A DNA stretch of 64,000 nt from Paenibacillus algorifonticola (GTDB lineage: Bacteria; Bacillota; Bacilli; Paenibacillales; Paenibacillaceae). Positions within the stretch are counted from its first letter, which is position 1. Each line of letters opens with the position of its first letter. Positions 24,905 through 34,070 of the stretch are shown piece after piece. A model generated the notes under the pieces. The model ran no database searches, was not told the DNA's origin, and was given only the letters and a program-made list of their open reading frames with translations. Where the stretch lies: positions 1 through 64,000 of the forward strand of contig NZ_LAQO01000019.1 of the NCBI RefSeq assembly GCF_000971975.1, read 5' to 3'. Made by a program: the position numbers and the translations under genes.

Positions 24905-26260
24905 ATGAATAACGGAGAAGCGGGCCTGAAAAAAGAGGGTCTGGTCATTTTACTACTTAGCTTTGCTTTAACGTTGGTAGTTATGAATACAATGATGTTT
25001 AATCTGGCGCTGCCGGATGTGGAGAAGCAATTTTCCCTCTCAGCGATTGCGACCTCATGGATCGTAACCGGTTATTCCATTGTGTTCGCGATTGCCTCGA
25101 TTACGTACAGCAGGCTTTCTGATTTTATACCGATGAAGCTATTGTTTCTCATTGCGCTTTCTTCCCTTAGCGTGGCGTCGATTATCGGATTTTTCAGCAA
25201 CAGCTTTCTATTGCTCATGGCTGCGCGTCTTATTCAGGCAACGGGAGCAGGGGCGATTGCCGCGCTTGGCATCGTGCTCGTTACACGGTTTATTCCCGCT
25301 GACCGCCGCGGTCGGGCGATGGCGCTTATTATGTCCGCGACCTCGTTAGGGCTTGGACTTGGTCCGGTTATCGGCGGTGTGATCGTCGAATATTTGGGCT
25401 GGCATTATTTATTTGCGGTTACTGCGATTATGATTTTGCTCATTCCCATGTTCTATAAAATGATTCCGGCTGAAAGCCGCAAAAGCGGCTCGTTCGACGT
25501 AGCTGGCGCGCTGCTCATTGGAATCGGAACGACGGGTCTCCTGCTTGCCTTGACGAGCAGAAGCCTGGTCGCCTTAATCATTGGTGTTGTCGCGGTGGCT
25601 TTGTTCTGGTGGCGAATCCACAAGGCGAAGGATCCTTTCGTCCAGCCGGATTTGTTCCGCAATAAGCCTTACATGCTGCTCGGCATGCTGGGCGTTACCT
25701 CATACATGAACAACTTCGCCGCGTTATTTCTCGTTCCACAGGTGCTCGCTGGCGTGTATCATTTAACGCCTGCCCAGTCCGGCTTGATCGTATTCCCAGG
25801 CTCGTTGGCGACGATGGTTGCCTCAAGATACATCGGCAGTACAATTGACCGGCTTGGCAATCGTTTCTTTATCCGTCTGGCGCCGATCGGCCTGTTGGCT
25901 GCCTCGCTCGCGCTTGCTTTTAGCGCCGTTCATTCCTATTGGGCGATTCTCGTCATCTATATGCTGCTTAGTGTAAGTTTCTCCGCCTTAACGAGCAGCG
26001 TGTCCAATGAGATGTCAAGGTTGCTGCCGCAAAAGGAAATTGGAGCAGGCATGGGATTATTCCAGCTTGCACAGTTTTTCAGTGGCGCATTGACTGCCGC
26101 ATTGATTGGCACCGCTATCGTATGGCAGGCGCAGCTGGCGAAATCAGAGGCATTCAATCATATTTTATGGGGCATGTCGGTTATTGTACTGTGCACGGTC
26201 GTCAGTTCGCTGCTTTACACACGCAGCGCAGCTCGTCAGGCTTCCCGTCAAGCTGCATAA
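24905..26260 (+). CDS. MFS transporter, drug:proton antiporter type (DHA2-like)
   Basis: 451-residue major facilitator protein, probably an exporter. The N-terminal helix 1 region ends with NTMMFNLALPDVEKQF, a DHA2-type motif D1 variant; motif A is SRLSDFIPMKLL between helices 2 and 3, and motif C GLGLGPVIGGVIVEYLGW follows in helix 5. Hydrophobicity suggests 13-14 helices. GAGGAG lies upstream of the ATG. Not linked to a regulator; substrate unknown. Confidence 0.88.
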   Translation: MNNGEAGLKKEGLVILLLSFALTLVVMNTMMFNLALPDVEKQFSLSAIATSWIVTGYSIVFAIASITYSRLSDFIPMKLLFLIALSSLSVASIIGFFSNSFLLLMAARLIQATGAGAIAALGIVLVTRFIPADRRGRAMALIMSATSLGLGLGPVIGGVIVEYLGWHYLFAVTAIMILLIPMFYKMIPAESRKSGSFDVAGALLIGIGTTGLLLALTSRSLVALIIGVVAVALFWWRIHKAKDPFVQPDLFRNKPYMLLGMLGVTSYMNNFAALFLVPQVLAGVYHLTPAQSGLIVFPGSLATMVASRYIGSTIDRLGNRFFIRLAPIGLLAASLALAFSAVHSYWAILVIYMLLSVSFSALTSSVSNEMSRLLPQKEIGAGMGLFQLAQFFSGALTAALIGTAIVWQAQLAKSEAFNHILWGMSVIVLCTVVSSLLYTRSAARQASRQAA

Positions 26261-26267
26261 TACGTGT

Positions 26268-26300
26268 CGTGAAACCTGTCGTGGTTTTCTATTTTTTTAT
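26268..26300 (+). terminator. Weak terminator after MFS gene
   Basis: GAAACC-TGTCGT-GGTTTTC short stem followed by TATTTTTTTAT. Confidence 0.45.
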
Positions 26301-26434
26301 AAAAGAGTAACCGTCTTACAGGGAGGAATATATTTATTTTCCAATAAATCTAGATACACTAGCAGGGAAGTTAACAACCAATGTTGAATTTACAACTCAT
26401 GAGGACGGAATAGGGCTGAAAGTGGAGGGTTCGG

Positions 26435-28267
26435 ATGAGCGACTATGTAAGTGCGGACTTGTATCATACCTATATGAACTCCATTTGGGAAGAGACAACA
26501 GATGGTATTGTTATTGTCGATTTACAGCGTATCGTGCTGGATGTCAATCCAGCTTTTGAACAGATGTATGGCTGGACCAAGGAGGAGCTGGTAGGCAGGA
26601 AGCTTCCCGTCGGTCCGGCTCATCTGTATAAGGAGTATGCCAGGCTATATGACCAGGTGATTGAGGGCAAGAAGGTAGCCGCAGTGGAATATCCAAAGCT
26701 GTGCAAGAACGGCAAGCATCTGCATGTTAGTATTACTTTGTCGGCTGTTCGAGACAGCAGCGGCAAGACGACCGGAATCGTTGCCATTGAGCGGGATATT
26801 ACGAAACGCAAGCAGACCGAGAAGGCGCTTCGGGAGACGGAGCAGCTTTACAGCCACCTGACGCAAAATGTGCTAGCCGGCGTTTTTGTCAGGCAGGACC
26901 GCAAAATTGTCTATATCAACTCGTATATGTCCGCCATGCTCGGCTACACGAGGGAGGAATTTGTCAAGCTGCGAACTGCCGATTACATTGATGCGATTGA
27001 GCTGTTCACCATTAAGAGGCAGGTAGCGGAAATTTTGATCAAAAAGCGTGAGCCCCGCTATACGGTTACCGTACGCGGGAAGAAGAAGGATGGCGGCTTC
27101 GTTTATTTGGAAGTCAATCTCTCACTTATTATGTACAAAGGCAGAACGGCGATGCTGGGCTCGGCCAAGGATGTGACCTCATCGGTAGCGCTTGAGCGTT
27201 CCTTGCGGGAAAGCGCCGAGATGTACCAGCGTGTCATGAAGCTGCTGCCAGAGCCGATCGTACTAAGTGATCACGGAAAAATTATTTACGCCAACAATTC
27301 GGCTATCAAGCTCGTTCAGGCCAATGACAAAAACGAAGTAATTGGGCATTCGGTATTTGAATATATTCATCCTGACGATCATGAGGATTCGCTTAGAAAG
27401 CTGGATCTGATTATGTTCGATGAAGAGCCGAGCCAGTTTGAGGAGCTGCAAATTATATGCAGGGACGGGCAAACGATAGATGTTGAAATGTCGAGCATCC
27501 GCATTAATAACTATATGGGCAAACGGGTTGTTTTAACGGTAATCCGGGATTTGACCGACCGCAAGCGATCGGAGGATATGCTGGTGCGTTCCGAGAAGCT
27601 GTCGGTTATTGGCCAGCTTGCTGCGGGCGTTGCCCATGAAATTCGCAATCCGCTAACGGCGCTCAAGGGCTTTACTCAATTGCTGAAAACCAAAAACGAA
27701 GGTTATATCTCGTATCTCGATATTATGTCCAATGAGCTGGATCGAATTAATTTAATCGTCAATGAATTTATGACTTTGGCGAAGCCGCATTTTACCAGAT
27801 TCAACGATGAGAATTTGGTACATATTTTGCGCGGTGTTATTTCGGTGCTGGAAACGCAGGCGATTATGACGAATGTGGATATTGAGACGCAGGTGGAAGA
27901 CTGCTTGATGATCATTCATGCAGATGCCAATCAACTCAAGCAAGTATTCATTAATGTAATCAAAAATGCGATCGAAGCGATGCCTGATGGCGGCCGCGTT
28001 ACGATTGCTATTCGCTCAAACTTTCCTGATAGCGTTTGCTTGACGATTCGCGATGAGGGGATAGGGATGACCGACTCCATTATTGGAAAAATTGGGCAGC
28101 CCTTTATTACGACAAAAGAAAAAGGCACGGGCCTTGGGCTGATGATCAGCTCCAGAATTATTGAGGCCCATCATGGCACTCTACATATTAATAGTCGACA
28201 TGGCGAAGGCACGGAGGTGCAAATTACGCTGCCGCTGGCTAAGCCTATAATCGCAGAAATAAATTAA
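26435..28267 (+). CDS. Multi-PAS sensor histidine kinase, sporulation-kinase type
   Basis: 610 residues, soluble. Three PAS/PAC domains in series: about 10-130 (TDGIVIVDLQRIVLDVNPAF), 133-255 (VLAGVFVRQDRKIVYINSYM) and 260-375 (LLPEPIVLSDHGKIIYANNS), the layout of KinA. H401 lies in the H-box AHEIRNPLTALKGFTQLL; the ATPase domain has KNAIEAMPDGG, RDEGIGM and TTKEKGTGLGLMIS. No partner regulator is adjacent, so phosphotransfer to Spo0F is the natural guess. Terminator 130 bases downstream. The two kinases in this window share the same core but differ in sensor modules. Confidence 0.9.
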   Translation: MSDYVSADLYHTYMNSIWEETTDGIVIVDLQRIVLDVNPAFEQMYGWTKEELVGRKLPVGPAHLYKEYARLYDQVIEGKKVAAVEYPKLCKNGKHLHVSITLSAVRDSSGKTTGIVAIERDITKRKQTEKALRETEQLYSHLTQNVLAGVFVRQDRKIVYINSYMSAMLGYTREEFVKLRTADYIDAIELFTIKRQVAEILIKKREPRYTVTVRGKKKDGGFVYLEVNLSLIMYKGRTAMLGSAKDVTSSVALERSLRESAEMYQRVMKLLPEPIVLSDHGKIIYANNSAIKLVQANDKNEVIGHSVFEYIHPDDHEDSLRKLDLIMFDEEPSQFEELQIICRDGQTIDVEMSSIRINNYMGKRVVLTVIRDLTDRKRSEDMLVRSEKLSVIGQLAAGVAHEIRNPLTALKGFTQLLKTKNEGYISYLDIMSNELDRINLIVNEFMTLAKPHFTRFNDENLVHILRGVISVLETQAIMTNVDIETQVEDCLMIIHADANQLKQVFINVIKNAIEAMPDGGRVTIAIRSNFPDSVCLTIRDEGIGMTDSIIGKIGQPFITTKEKGTGLGLMISSRIIEAHHGTLHINSRHGEGTEVQITLPLAKPIIAEIN

Positions 28268-28392
28268 TTTTGCCCTGTTCCCTCATTCATACCAAGCGCA
28301 GTCGGCATGCGCTGTTCTCTGGCGGCAAAGGAAAGCCTCACTTTGCTAGACAAGTATTTTATACACAAATAGCTTATCCATTTTGGAGTGAA

Positions 28393-28441
28393 AAGCCTTC
28401 AGTTTCGCGACTACCCGCGAAGTGCTGAAGGTTTTTTGTCT
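28393..28441 (+). terminator. Terminator
   Basis: AGCCTTCAG...CTGAAGG stem with inner TTCGCG/CGCGAA pairing, followed by TTTTTTG. Confidence 0.85.
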
Positions 28442-28569
28442 ATTTCTGTGTTATACGGGCAGAGGAGGCTGAACGGACGATCAACAAAACTTAGTTTTTG
28501 TTATGACTATTTTTATGAAGCTGCTCAGTTTATTACGTTAAAGTAGACATCTTAACGGACATAAGAGTA

Positions 28570-28600
28570 TTGTTATGTGTACAAAGATAGCTACTATAAT
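28570..28600 (+). promoter_or_regulatory. Possible promoter of AraC-family gene
   Basis: A perfect TATAAT at 28595 with TTGTTA 19 bases upstream; the long spacer makes the -35 doubtful. Apart from the terminator at 28393, the gap 28268-28681 shows nothing else. Confidence 0.35.
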
Positions 28601-28681
28601 AGTTGTCCCATCAACAAGGCAGGACACCCAATCACAACCAAATTTAATGAATAGGTAAGCAGCTAGAGGAGGGCCATATAG

Positions 28682-29731
28682 ATGAAGACTCATACTTCTG
28701 ACCGCATTAAAATCCCGCCAGGATTTTGGGAAGGATTACGTCAATTAGGGATTGCCGCCCACGACGTAGCTCGCCAAGCACGACTTCCGCTCACCATTAT
28801 TACTGAACCAGTAGTCACCACCGCCCAATATTTCGCGATCTGGCAGGCTTATTCCGACCTCATTGGTGACACTGCCATAGGAATCATCAAGCTTGCGACC
28901 GTCTTTGAAGCAGCGAAGTACCCACCGACCGTCTTGGCCACTTACCACGCTCGTGACTACCGTGACGCTCTAAACCGCATGGTTCGCTACAAAAAGCTGT
29001 GTCCCCCCGAAAGCTTACGTATCACGGAGGAAGGCGAGCACTGTACAATCGCACTGGAATGGCTGTATACCGAGCAACCCGGCCCGTCGATGCTGGTTGG
29101 TATCACGCTGGCGTTTCTTCTGGAGCTTGGGCGCCGGGGCACAGGCCAACCTTTGACGGCGCAGTTCGTCGAATTTTCCCACCCAATGGGCGATGTACAG
29201 GCTCTTGAAGCTTATTTCGGCTGCCCGATCCTCGTTGGTGCAAAATGTAACCGATTGACGCTGCATCGAAGGGATCTGGATCGCCCCTTTGTCTCATACA
29301 ATGAAGAGCTGCTGGAGATTCTGACTCCAGCTTTGGACCGATCGCTCAATGAACAGCAGCGCAGCCGTTCAATGGCCGAGAGGGTCAAATGGATCATGAA
29401 ACGCAGCCTCACTGGAGGGTGCCCCGACATTAGGACGGTTGCGAAGGAGCTGCGTATGAGCGATCGCACCTTGCAGCGCCGACTTACTGATGAAAACACG
29501 AGCTTCAAGCATTTGTTGACACAAGCTAGACATGAGCAGGCAAGAGCGTACTTGGCAGACCCCTCGCTCGATATTAAGGAAGTGGCTTTCTTAATTGGAT
29601 ATGAAGACCAGAACTCGTTCTACCGCGCTTTCCGCCTTTGGGAAGGTGATACACCTTCAAATTGGCGTACAGAGCATTTAGGTGCAAACTCGGTATCACA
29701 AGAACGGCTAGACAGGACGACTATTCATTAA
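28682..29731 (+). CDS. AraC-family regulator with Arabinose_bd-type N-terminal domain
   Basis: 349-residue transcription factor. The N-terminal 200 residues match the arabinose-binding-like domain of the OruR/ArgR/VirS branch (IWQAYSDLIGDTAIGIIKLA; SLRITEEGEHCTIALEW), and the C-terminal 100 carry two helix-turn-helix motifs (TVAKELRMSDRTLQRRLTDENTSF, split by the family linker, then IKEVAFLIGYEDQNSFYRAFRLWEG). This branch is commonest in proteobacteria and actinobacteria, so horizontal transfer is plausible. GGAGGG lies upstream. The likely target is the SDR gene 212 bases downstream, but a terminator separates the two. Confidence 0.85.
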   Translation: MKTHTSDRIKIPPGFWEGLRQLGIAAHDVARQARLPLTIITEPVVTTAQYFAIWQAYSDLIGDTAIGIIKLATVFEAAKYPPTVLATYHARDYRDALNRMVRYKKLCPPESLRITEEGEHCTIALEWLYTEQPGPSMLVGITLAFLLELGRRGTGQPLTAQFVEFSHPMGDVQALEAYFGCPILVGAKCNRLTLHRRDLDRPFVSYNEELLEILTPALDRSLNEQQRSRSMAERVKWIMKRSLTGGCPDIRTVAKELRMSDRTLQRRLTDENTSFKHLLTQARHEQARAYLADPSLDIKEVAFLIGYEDQNSFYRAFRLWEGDTPSNWRTEHLGANSVSQERLDRTTIH

Positions 29732-29740
29732 TAGTATTCA

Positions 29741-29788
29741 CAACCCAGCTGACTAGACTGAGAGCTAGTATTTGCTGGGTTTTATTAT
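29741..29788 (+). terminator. Terminator after AraC-family gene
   Basis: AACCCAGC...GCTGGGTT stem with an inner CTAG-containing hairpin, followed by TTATTATTT. Confidence 0.8.
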
Positions 29789-29943
29789 TTGGCGTGTTCA
29801 ACAAGAACTTTGGCGCAATGGGCTAGTTACTGAACAATTCAGACAAGGTAATATAATCACTATCCGGAGTGAGGGACTGTTTTAAAAATGACTGCTAATC
29901 AGCTTGCCATCATTTATACGTAAATGAAAAGGAGAATTATGTT

Positions 29944-30738
29944 ATGGATATGGGATTAAATAATAAAACAGCTTTAATTACAGGATCAACGAAAGGTATA
30001 GGTAAAGCCATTGCTGTTGAACTTGCCAAAGAAGGTGTTCATGTACTTATTAATGGACGAAACAATGAAGAGGTAGAGCGAACTGTAAATGAAATAAAGT
30101 CAGCCTTCCCGGCTACCTCTCCTCAAAATGCTACAGCCGATATTGTGGATATGGGACAAAGAGAAGCTTTGTTTGAAAAATACCCCAACATTGATATTCT
30201 GATTAATAATATGGGTATATATGAAATCATGAAATATGAGGACGCCCACGATGAAGTATGGGAAAAATACTTCCGTACGAATGTTCTTGCTGCAAATGGC
30301 TTATCAAAATTTTATTTGCCTAAAATGTTGAAAAAGGATTATGGCCGCATTATCTTTATTGCGAGTGAAGAAGCCATTATGCCTTCAGGGCTAATGCCTC
30401 AATATGGTATGACAAAATCAATGCTGTTATCATTGTCAAAAAGCTTATCTAAATTAACAGTAGGAACAGAAGTTACAGTCAATACGATCATGCCAGGGCC
30501 AACACTCTCTGAAAAAGTGCATCAAATCATCGAGGGCATGTACCCTGATGAGGATATGACTTTTTCAGAAAAAGAGAAGACATTTATGACTACAAACCTG
30601 CCTCAATCTGAAATACAGCGATTTATCAAGCCTATTGAAATAGGCAGGCTGACCGCATTTATATGCAGTCCTTATGCATCCGCATTTAAAGGTTCTCCAA
30701 TCCGTATGGATGGGGGAATGGTGCCGACTATTTATTAA
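29944..30738 (+). CDS. SDR-family oxidoreductase
   Basis: 264-residue classical short-chain dehydrogenase/reductase. Cofactor motif TGSTKGIGKA at about 14-23, NNMG around 88-91, catalytic Ser in FIASEEA and the YGMTK (YxxxK) pair near 160-164. The Arg/Asn in INGRNNEEV after beta-2 suggests NADP. Substrate unknown. AAGGAG precedes the ATG by 9 bases. The gene is visibly AT-richer than the AraC-family gene before it, so the two probably did not arrive together. Terminator follows. Confidence 0.87.
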   Translation: MDMGLNNKTALITGSTKGIGKAIAVELAKEGVHVLINGRNNEEVERTVNEIKSAFPATSPQNATADIVDMGQREALFEKYPNIDILINNMGIYEIMKYEDAHDEVWEKYFRTNVLAANGLSKFYLPKMLKKDYGRIIFIASEEAIMPSGLMPQYGMTKSMLLSLSKSLSKLTVGTEVTVNTIMPGPTLSEKVHQIIEGMYPDEDMTFSEKEKTFMTTNLPQSEIQRFIKPIEIGRLTAFICSPYASAFKGSPIRMDGGMVPTIY

Positions 30739-30779
30739 TGTTTTGCTATTCCCTATTCTATCCTTTGCATACCCTTCTC

Positions 30780-30819
30780 GAAGAACCTTGAGATTAATCT
30801 CAGGGTTCTTATATTTTTA
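30780..30819 (+). terminator. Terminator after SDR gene
   Basis: AAGAACC-TTGAGAT-TA-ATCTCA-GGGTTCTT stem followed by ATATTTTTAT. Confidence 0.85.
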
Positions 30820-30881
30820 TCTGTACTGAAATATTAAGCTACCGGCAGGATAGCTTAATACCGAATATGTAATATAATCGC

Positions 30882-30912
30882 TTGACTTGGAGTTAACTCC
30901 AGAGGATAAACT
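30882..30912 (+). promoter_or_regulatory. MerR-type promoter/operator of the aldo/keto reductase gene
   Basis: TTGACT and TAAACT with a 19-base spacer that is too long for normal sigma-A use. The spacer holds the perfect 14-bp palindrome TGGAGTTAACTCCA (30888-30901). This is the diagnostic design of promoters activated by MerR proteins through DNA untwisting. Confidence 0.8.
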
Positions 30913-30957
30913 ACATACGAAGGAAACAGTACTTAATTGAAAGTGAGGAACGAACAA

Positions 30958-31938
30958 ATGGAATATGTGAAACTTGGAAATACGGGCTTGGATGTATCTC
31001 GGCTTTGTCTTGGCTGTATGAGCTTTGGTGTAGCAGAACGGTGGGTTCATCCATGGGTGCTTGATGAAGAGCACAGTCGTCCTATTATAAAAAAAGCGCT
31101 GGAGCTTGGTATTAATTTTTTTGATACAGCGAATGTGTATGCAGACGGAACAAGTGAGGAAATTGTTGGACGGGCTCTAAAGGATTATGCGAATCGTGAT
31201 GAAATTGTGCTCGCAACAAAGGTGCATTTCCGTATGCATCAAGGACCAAATGGTGCTGGTCTTTCCCGTAAGGCCATTATGAGTGAAATAGACAAGAGCC
31301 TTAAGCGATTGGGAACCGATTATGTAGACCTTTATCAAATTCATCGCTGGGATTATAATACTCCTATTGAAGAAACGATGGAAGCCTTGCATGATGTCGT
31401 GAAGGCTGGGAAGGCAAGATACATTGGTGCTTCCGCTATGTATGCATGGCAGTTCCAGAAGGCTCTATATACAGCTGAGAAAAATGGATGGACCAAGTTT
31501 GTGTCGATGCAAAATCATTTAAACCTCATCTATCGTGAAGAGGAGAGGGAGATGCTGCCGCTTTGCAAGGTGGAAAAAATCGGTGTCATTCCTTACAGTC
31601 CGCTTGCATCAGGAAGATTGACGCGTGATTGGTCGGAAACGACACATCGCTCCGAAACCGATCAAGTTCAGAAATCTAAATACGATGCGACAGCAGATAC
31701 GGATCGATTGATTGTAGAGCGTGTTGCGGCAATCGCTGAAAAACGTGGCGTGCCCCGTGCTCAAATCGCACTTGCCTGGGTGGCACAGAAAGAACAAGTA
31801 ACAGGTCCCATTGTAGGCGCTTCGAAAATATCTCATCTCGAGGATGCGGCAGCTGCTCTTTCCATTCTGTTAACACCAGAAGAAATCGCGTCGCTGGAAG
31901 AGCCGTATGTTCCTCATCCAGTAGTGGGTGCTGTTTAA
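30958..31938 (+). CDS. Aldo/keto reductase
   Basis: 326-residue NADP-dependent reductase of the YajO/Tas-like AKR group. The catalytic tetrad region is visible: D in FFDTANVYADGTSE (with Tyr), K in VLATKV and H in YQIHRWD; the cofactor end PIVGASKISHLEDA is present. ATG at 30958 is 8 bases after GAGGA; a TTG 7 codons upstream is less likely. Driven by a MerR-type promoter and followed by a merR gene, so it probably detoxifies a carbonyl or other electrophile sensed by that regulator. Confidence 0.9.
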   Translation: MEYVKLGNTGLDVSRLCLGCMSFGVAERWVHPWVLDEEHSRPIIKKALELGINFFDTANVYADGTSEEIVGRALKDYANRDEIVLATKVHFRMHQGPNGAGLSRKAIMSEIDKSLKRLGTDYVDLYQIHRWDYNTPIEETMEALHDVVKAGKARYIGASAMYAWQFQKALYTAEKNGWTKFVSMQNHLNLIYREEEREMLPLCKVEKIGVIPYSPLASGRLTRDWSETTHRSETDQVQKSKYDATADTDRLIVERVAAIAEKRGVPRAQIALAWVAQKEQVTGPIVGASKISHLEDAAAALSILLTPEEIASLEEPYVPHPVVGAV

Positions 31939-31951
31939 TATTGAGATTTGA

Positions 31952-31990
31952 CAAGAACGCCTGACCATTTCCATGGGCGTTCTTTATTTT
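31952..31990 (+). terminator. Terminator between AKR and MerR genes
   Basis: AAGAACGCC...GGGCGTTCTT stem followed by TATTTT. Read-through or a separate promoter is needed for the merR gene. Confidence 0.75.
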
Positions 31991-32011
31991 AAATGAGGAG
32001 GTGGAATCGGC

Positions 32012-32398
32012 ATGTTTATACAAGAAGTAAGTGAAAAATTTGAGTTGTCACAGGATACTCTTCGCTATTATGAACGAATTGGGCTAATTCCACGAGTGAA
32101 CCGCAATAAAAGCGGGCTCAGAGACTACACGGAGGAAGATTGCCGGTGGGTTGAATTTATCAAGTGTATGCGAGGCGCAGGTCTTCCAGTTGAAGTTTTG
32201 ATTGAATATGTTGGGTTGTTTCAACAGGGTGATGAGACGAAGGAGGCTAGAAAAGAGCTCCTAATTGATCAGCGTAAGCTGCTCAGAGCAAGAATGGAAG
32301 ATATGAAGAAGGTGCTTGAACGCATGGATGATAAAATTGAAAGATATGAGCAGACAATCGTTAAAAAAGAAAAAACGCTAAATAGACCTCAAAACTAG
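32012..32398 (+). CDS. MerR-family transcriptional regulator
   Basis: 128 residues. The N-terminal winged helix-turn-helix has IQEVSEKFELSQDTLRYYERIGLI and the wing NKSGLRDYTEEDC; a long coiled-coil dimerisation helix follows (about 80-120). No cysteine cluster or metal-binding C-terminus is visible, though Cys residues at about 45 and 55 could sense thiol-reactive compounds, as in the AdhR/NmlR branch. Starts after GAGGAGGTGG. Very likely binds the palindrome at 30888-30901 upstream of the aldo/keto reductase. Confidence 0.9.
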   Translation: MFIQEVSEKFELSQDTLRYYERIGLIPRVNRNKSGLRDYTEEDCRWVEFIKCMRGAGLPVEVLIEYVGLFQQGDETKEARKELLIDQRKLLRARMEDMKKVLERMDDKIERYEQTIVKKEKTLNRPQN

Positions 32399-32570
32399 AG
32401 GATATATGCATACGGGAGTCGGCCTGCTGCTCCTTGCTTAGCACCTATACGGGGCCAATCTCATCTGATGATTCAAGGCAGGGGAACCACAGCATGCGAT
32501 TGTTGCAGAGACCACTGTGGCTGAGGCCATGCAGCTCGGACGCTCATAACTTTTTTTGTAGGACTGAGGT

Positions 32571-32753
32571 TCCGTTATTTTGGCTTTTGGTACGATTTGA
32601 GGTCGTAAGCGGACAGGAAATCCGTTATTGCCCTCTTATTCCCGTCAAAATGGCTTTCGGCAGCGTATTAGCGGCTCCTGAGTCCGCAGCCTGTGCCATA
32701 ACCCGTGATTCTGTTGAAATAGCGGCTGCTGTGTCCACCAAGTTGATCTTTGT
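32571..32753. repeat. Dispersed intergenic repeat, copy 2
   Basis: Positions 32613-32753 match 61-201 without gaps at about 85%. Here the module series extends leftwards with two further units (CCGTTATT at 32572 and 32622, about 50 bp apart). It lies in the 600-base noncoding gap 32399-32998. Confidence 0.8.
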
Positions 32754-32771
32754 TCGAAGCTAATGTTCTGT

Positions 32772-32917
32772 GAAAATAAAATCTTAGACTAGAGTCGTTG
32801 AGTTAACAACGTTTATGAATTAAAAAATCATCAGCTTCTTAAAAATAAGTTTTAGACTGGGTCCAATAAATAAAGCAGCGACAGAACAAGACTTGATAAA
32901 TAAAGTCTTAGACTGCC
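32772..32917 (+). repeat. Three copies of the motif AAATAAAGTnyTAGACTG
   Basis: Copies at 32772-32791, 32841-32860 and 32896-32915, all in plus orientation, with one or two differences each. Inverted copies are found at 41095-41138 and 50796-50815. Confidence 0.65.
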
Positions 32918-32926
32918 GCTGTTGTT
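32873..32926 (-). terminator. Terminator of the ketopantoate-reductase-like gene
   Basis: CAGCGACAG...CTGCCGCTG outer stem with inner AAGACTT/AAGTCTT. On the minus strand it is followed by CTTTATTTATT. The right side overlaps the third AAATAAAG motif copy. Confidence 0.6.
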
Positions 32927-32998
32927 GTTCAATTATCGTTTCCCGTTAGGATTTAATGAAAATAAATTTAAAATTACCATAATATTTTAACAAAAAAA

Positions 32999-33922
32999 TT
33001 ACTGAACATGTATTTCCGATTTGATATCATTTTGACTTAAAAATTTCATTAAATCATTACTCAGCTGCACAATCTCATTGTTAGCATTATTCGCATAATC
33101 CGGCAACATCATATCCCTAACCATTTTAGTTCGTAGCCATGTCATAAAGAATAGATCCAAAAATAAGTTTGGAAATTTAAGCACCATTTTAAGCATTGGT
33201 GGATCAATTGAAACGCCTGCTTTTTGTATTGCCCTTAGATACGCTTTTAAAGTGACTGTTATTTTGCGTGCCGTCTTTCTGGTTCTGGCTGTTTTTTTGT
33301 CAATTATCTTATTCTCAGAATGCAAAACGCTCAACATGGCAATGTCTGATACGGAATGTGTGATTAGATACGCTTGCATATCCTTTTTAATAACGTAGGG
33401 AAGCTTTGCTGTTTTAAATAATTTTGCGAGGTTTTCTATGCGTTCTGTCACTACACCATTAATTTCTCCAAATGCAGTTGCCACTATAATCTTTGGTAGA
33501 AATCGAGCATGCAATACTCCATCTTTAATCTGTCCGCCGAAGCCGGGAAAAGCTGGTAAGAGTCTATCCCCTACAATATCCAGCCACGAAGAAAATCCAA
33601 TTGAATTACTAGTCATCGTAACTATATTTTTGCTTTGATTATCTTTTAGCGCTAACAACGCTGATTCGGACCGATCATAACGAACGGTAACGAAAATAAA
33701 ATCGTATACATCGTCATTTTCGAGCGTATCAATGACATTCACTTGTATCGATTTAACTATACCTTTTTCTTTATATTGCAGGCCATTTTCTCTTAATGTT
33801 TTAAATCTATTAGAATGTGCAAACAGGCTAACATCAAACCCTGCTTCAATAAGCTTAATTGCGTACATGCTCCCGATGACACCTGCACCAAAAATTAAAA
33901 TTCTATTTTGATTTGCTGACAT
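32999..33922 (-). CDS. Ketopantoate reductase (ApbA/PanE)-like oxidoreductase
   Basis: 307 residues. N-terminal Rossmann motif ILIFGAGVIGSMYA and a helical C-terminal domain place it in the ApbA/PanE superfamily. True PanE enzymes make pantoate, but this one has an unusually Lys-rich C-terminal half and lies beside a TetR regulator, not with panB/panC, so a stand-alone reductase role is likelier. Start at the ATG 33922, preceded by AGGGGTGG; a GTG three codons upstream is possible. AT-rich compared with the core genes. Divergent from the TetR gene and probably regulated by it. Confidence 0.8.
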   Translation of the reverse strand: MSANQNRILIFGAGVIGSMYAIKLIEAGFDVSLFAHSNRFKTLRENGLQYKEKGIVKSIQVNVIDTLENDDVYDFIFVTVRYDRSESALLALKDNQSKNIVTMTSNSIGFSSWLDIVGDRLLPAFPGFGGQIKDGVLHARFLPKIIVATAFGEINGVVTERIENLAKLFKTAKLPYVIKKDMQAYLITHSVSDIAMLSVLHSENKIIDKKTARTRKTARKITVTLKAYLRAIQKAGVSIDPPMLKMVLKFPNLFLDLFFMTWLRTKMVRDMMLPDYANNANNEIVQLSNDLMKFLSQNDIKSEIHVQ

Positions 33923-33953
33923 TAAAACCACCCCTACTTATTAACATTTCCTT

Positions 33954-33981
33954 TTGATTATCAGACAACATGTTGTATGAT
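33954..33981 (+). promoter_or_regulatory. TetR promoter with palindromic operator
   Basis: TTGATT and TATGAT with a 16-base spacer that contains the perfect 12-bp palindrome ACAACATGTTGT (33965-33976). The site sits in the divergent region, so the repressor could control both genes. Confidence 0.6.
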
Positions 33982-34070
33982 GTGATTATAAATCTTCATT
34001 ATTCCTTGATCAACCATCAGTTTTTTATTATTTGTCGGATGATATTCTTATTCGCTAGTAGGAGGGAAAT

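Noticed and set aside
32434..32763. Open frame through repeat copy 2
   Set aside because: Same repeat logic; it is a by-product of the GC-rich modular repeat and has no start signal.
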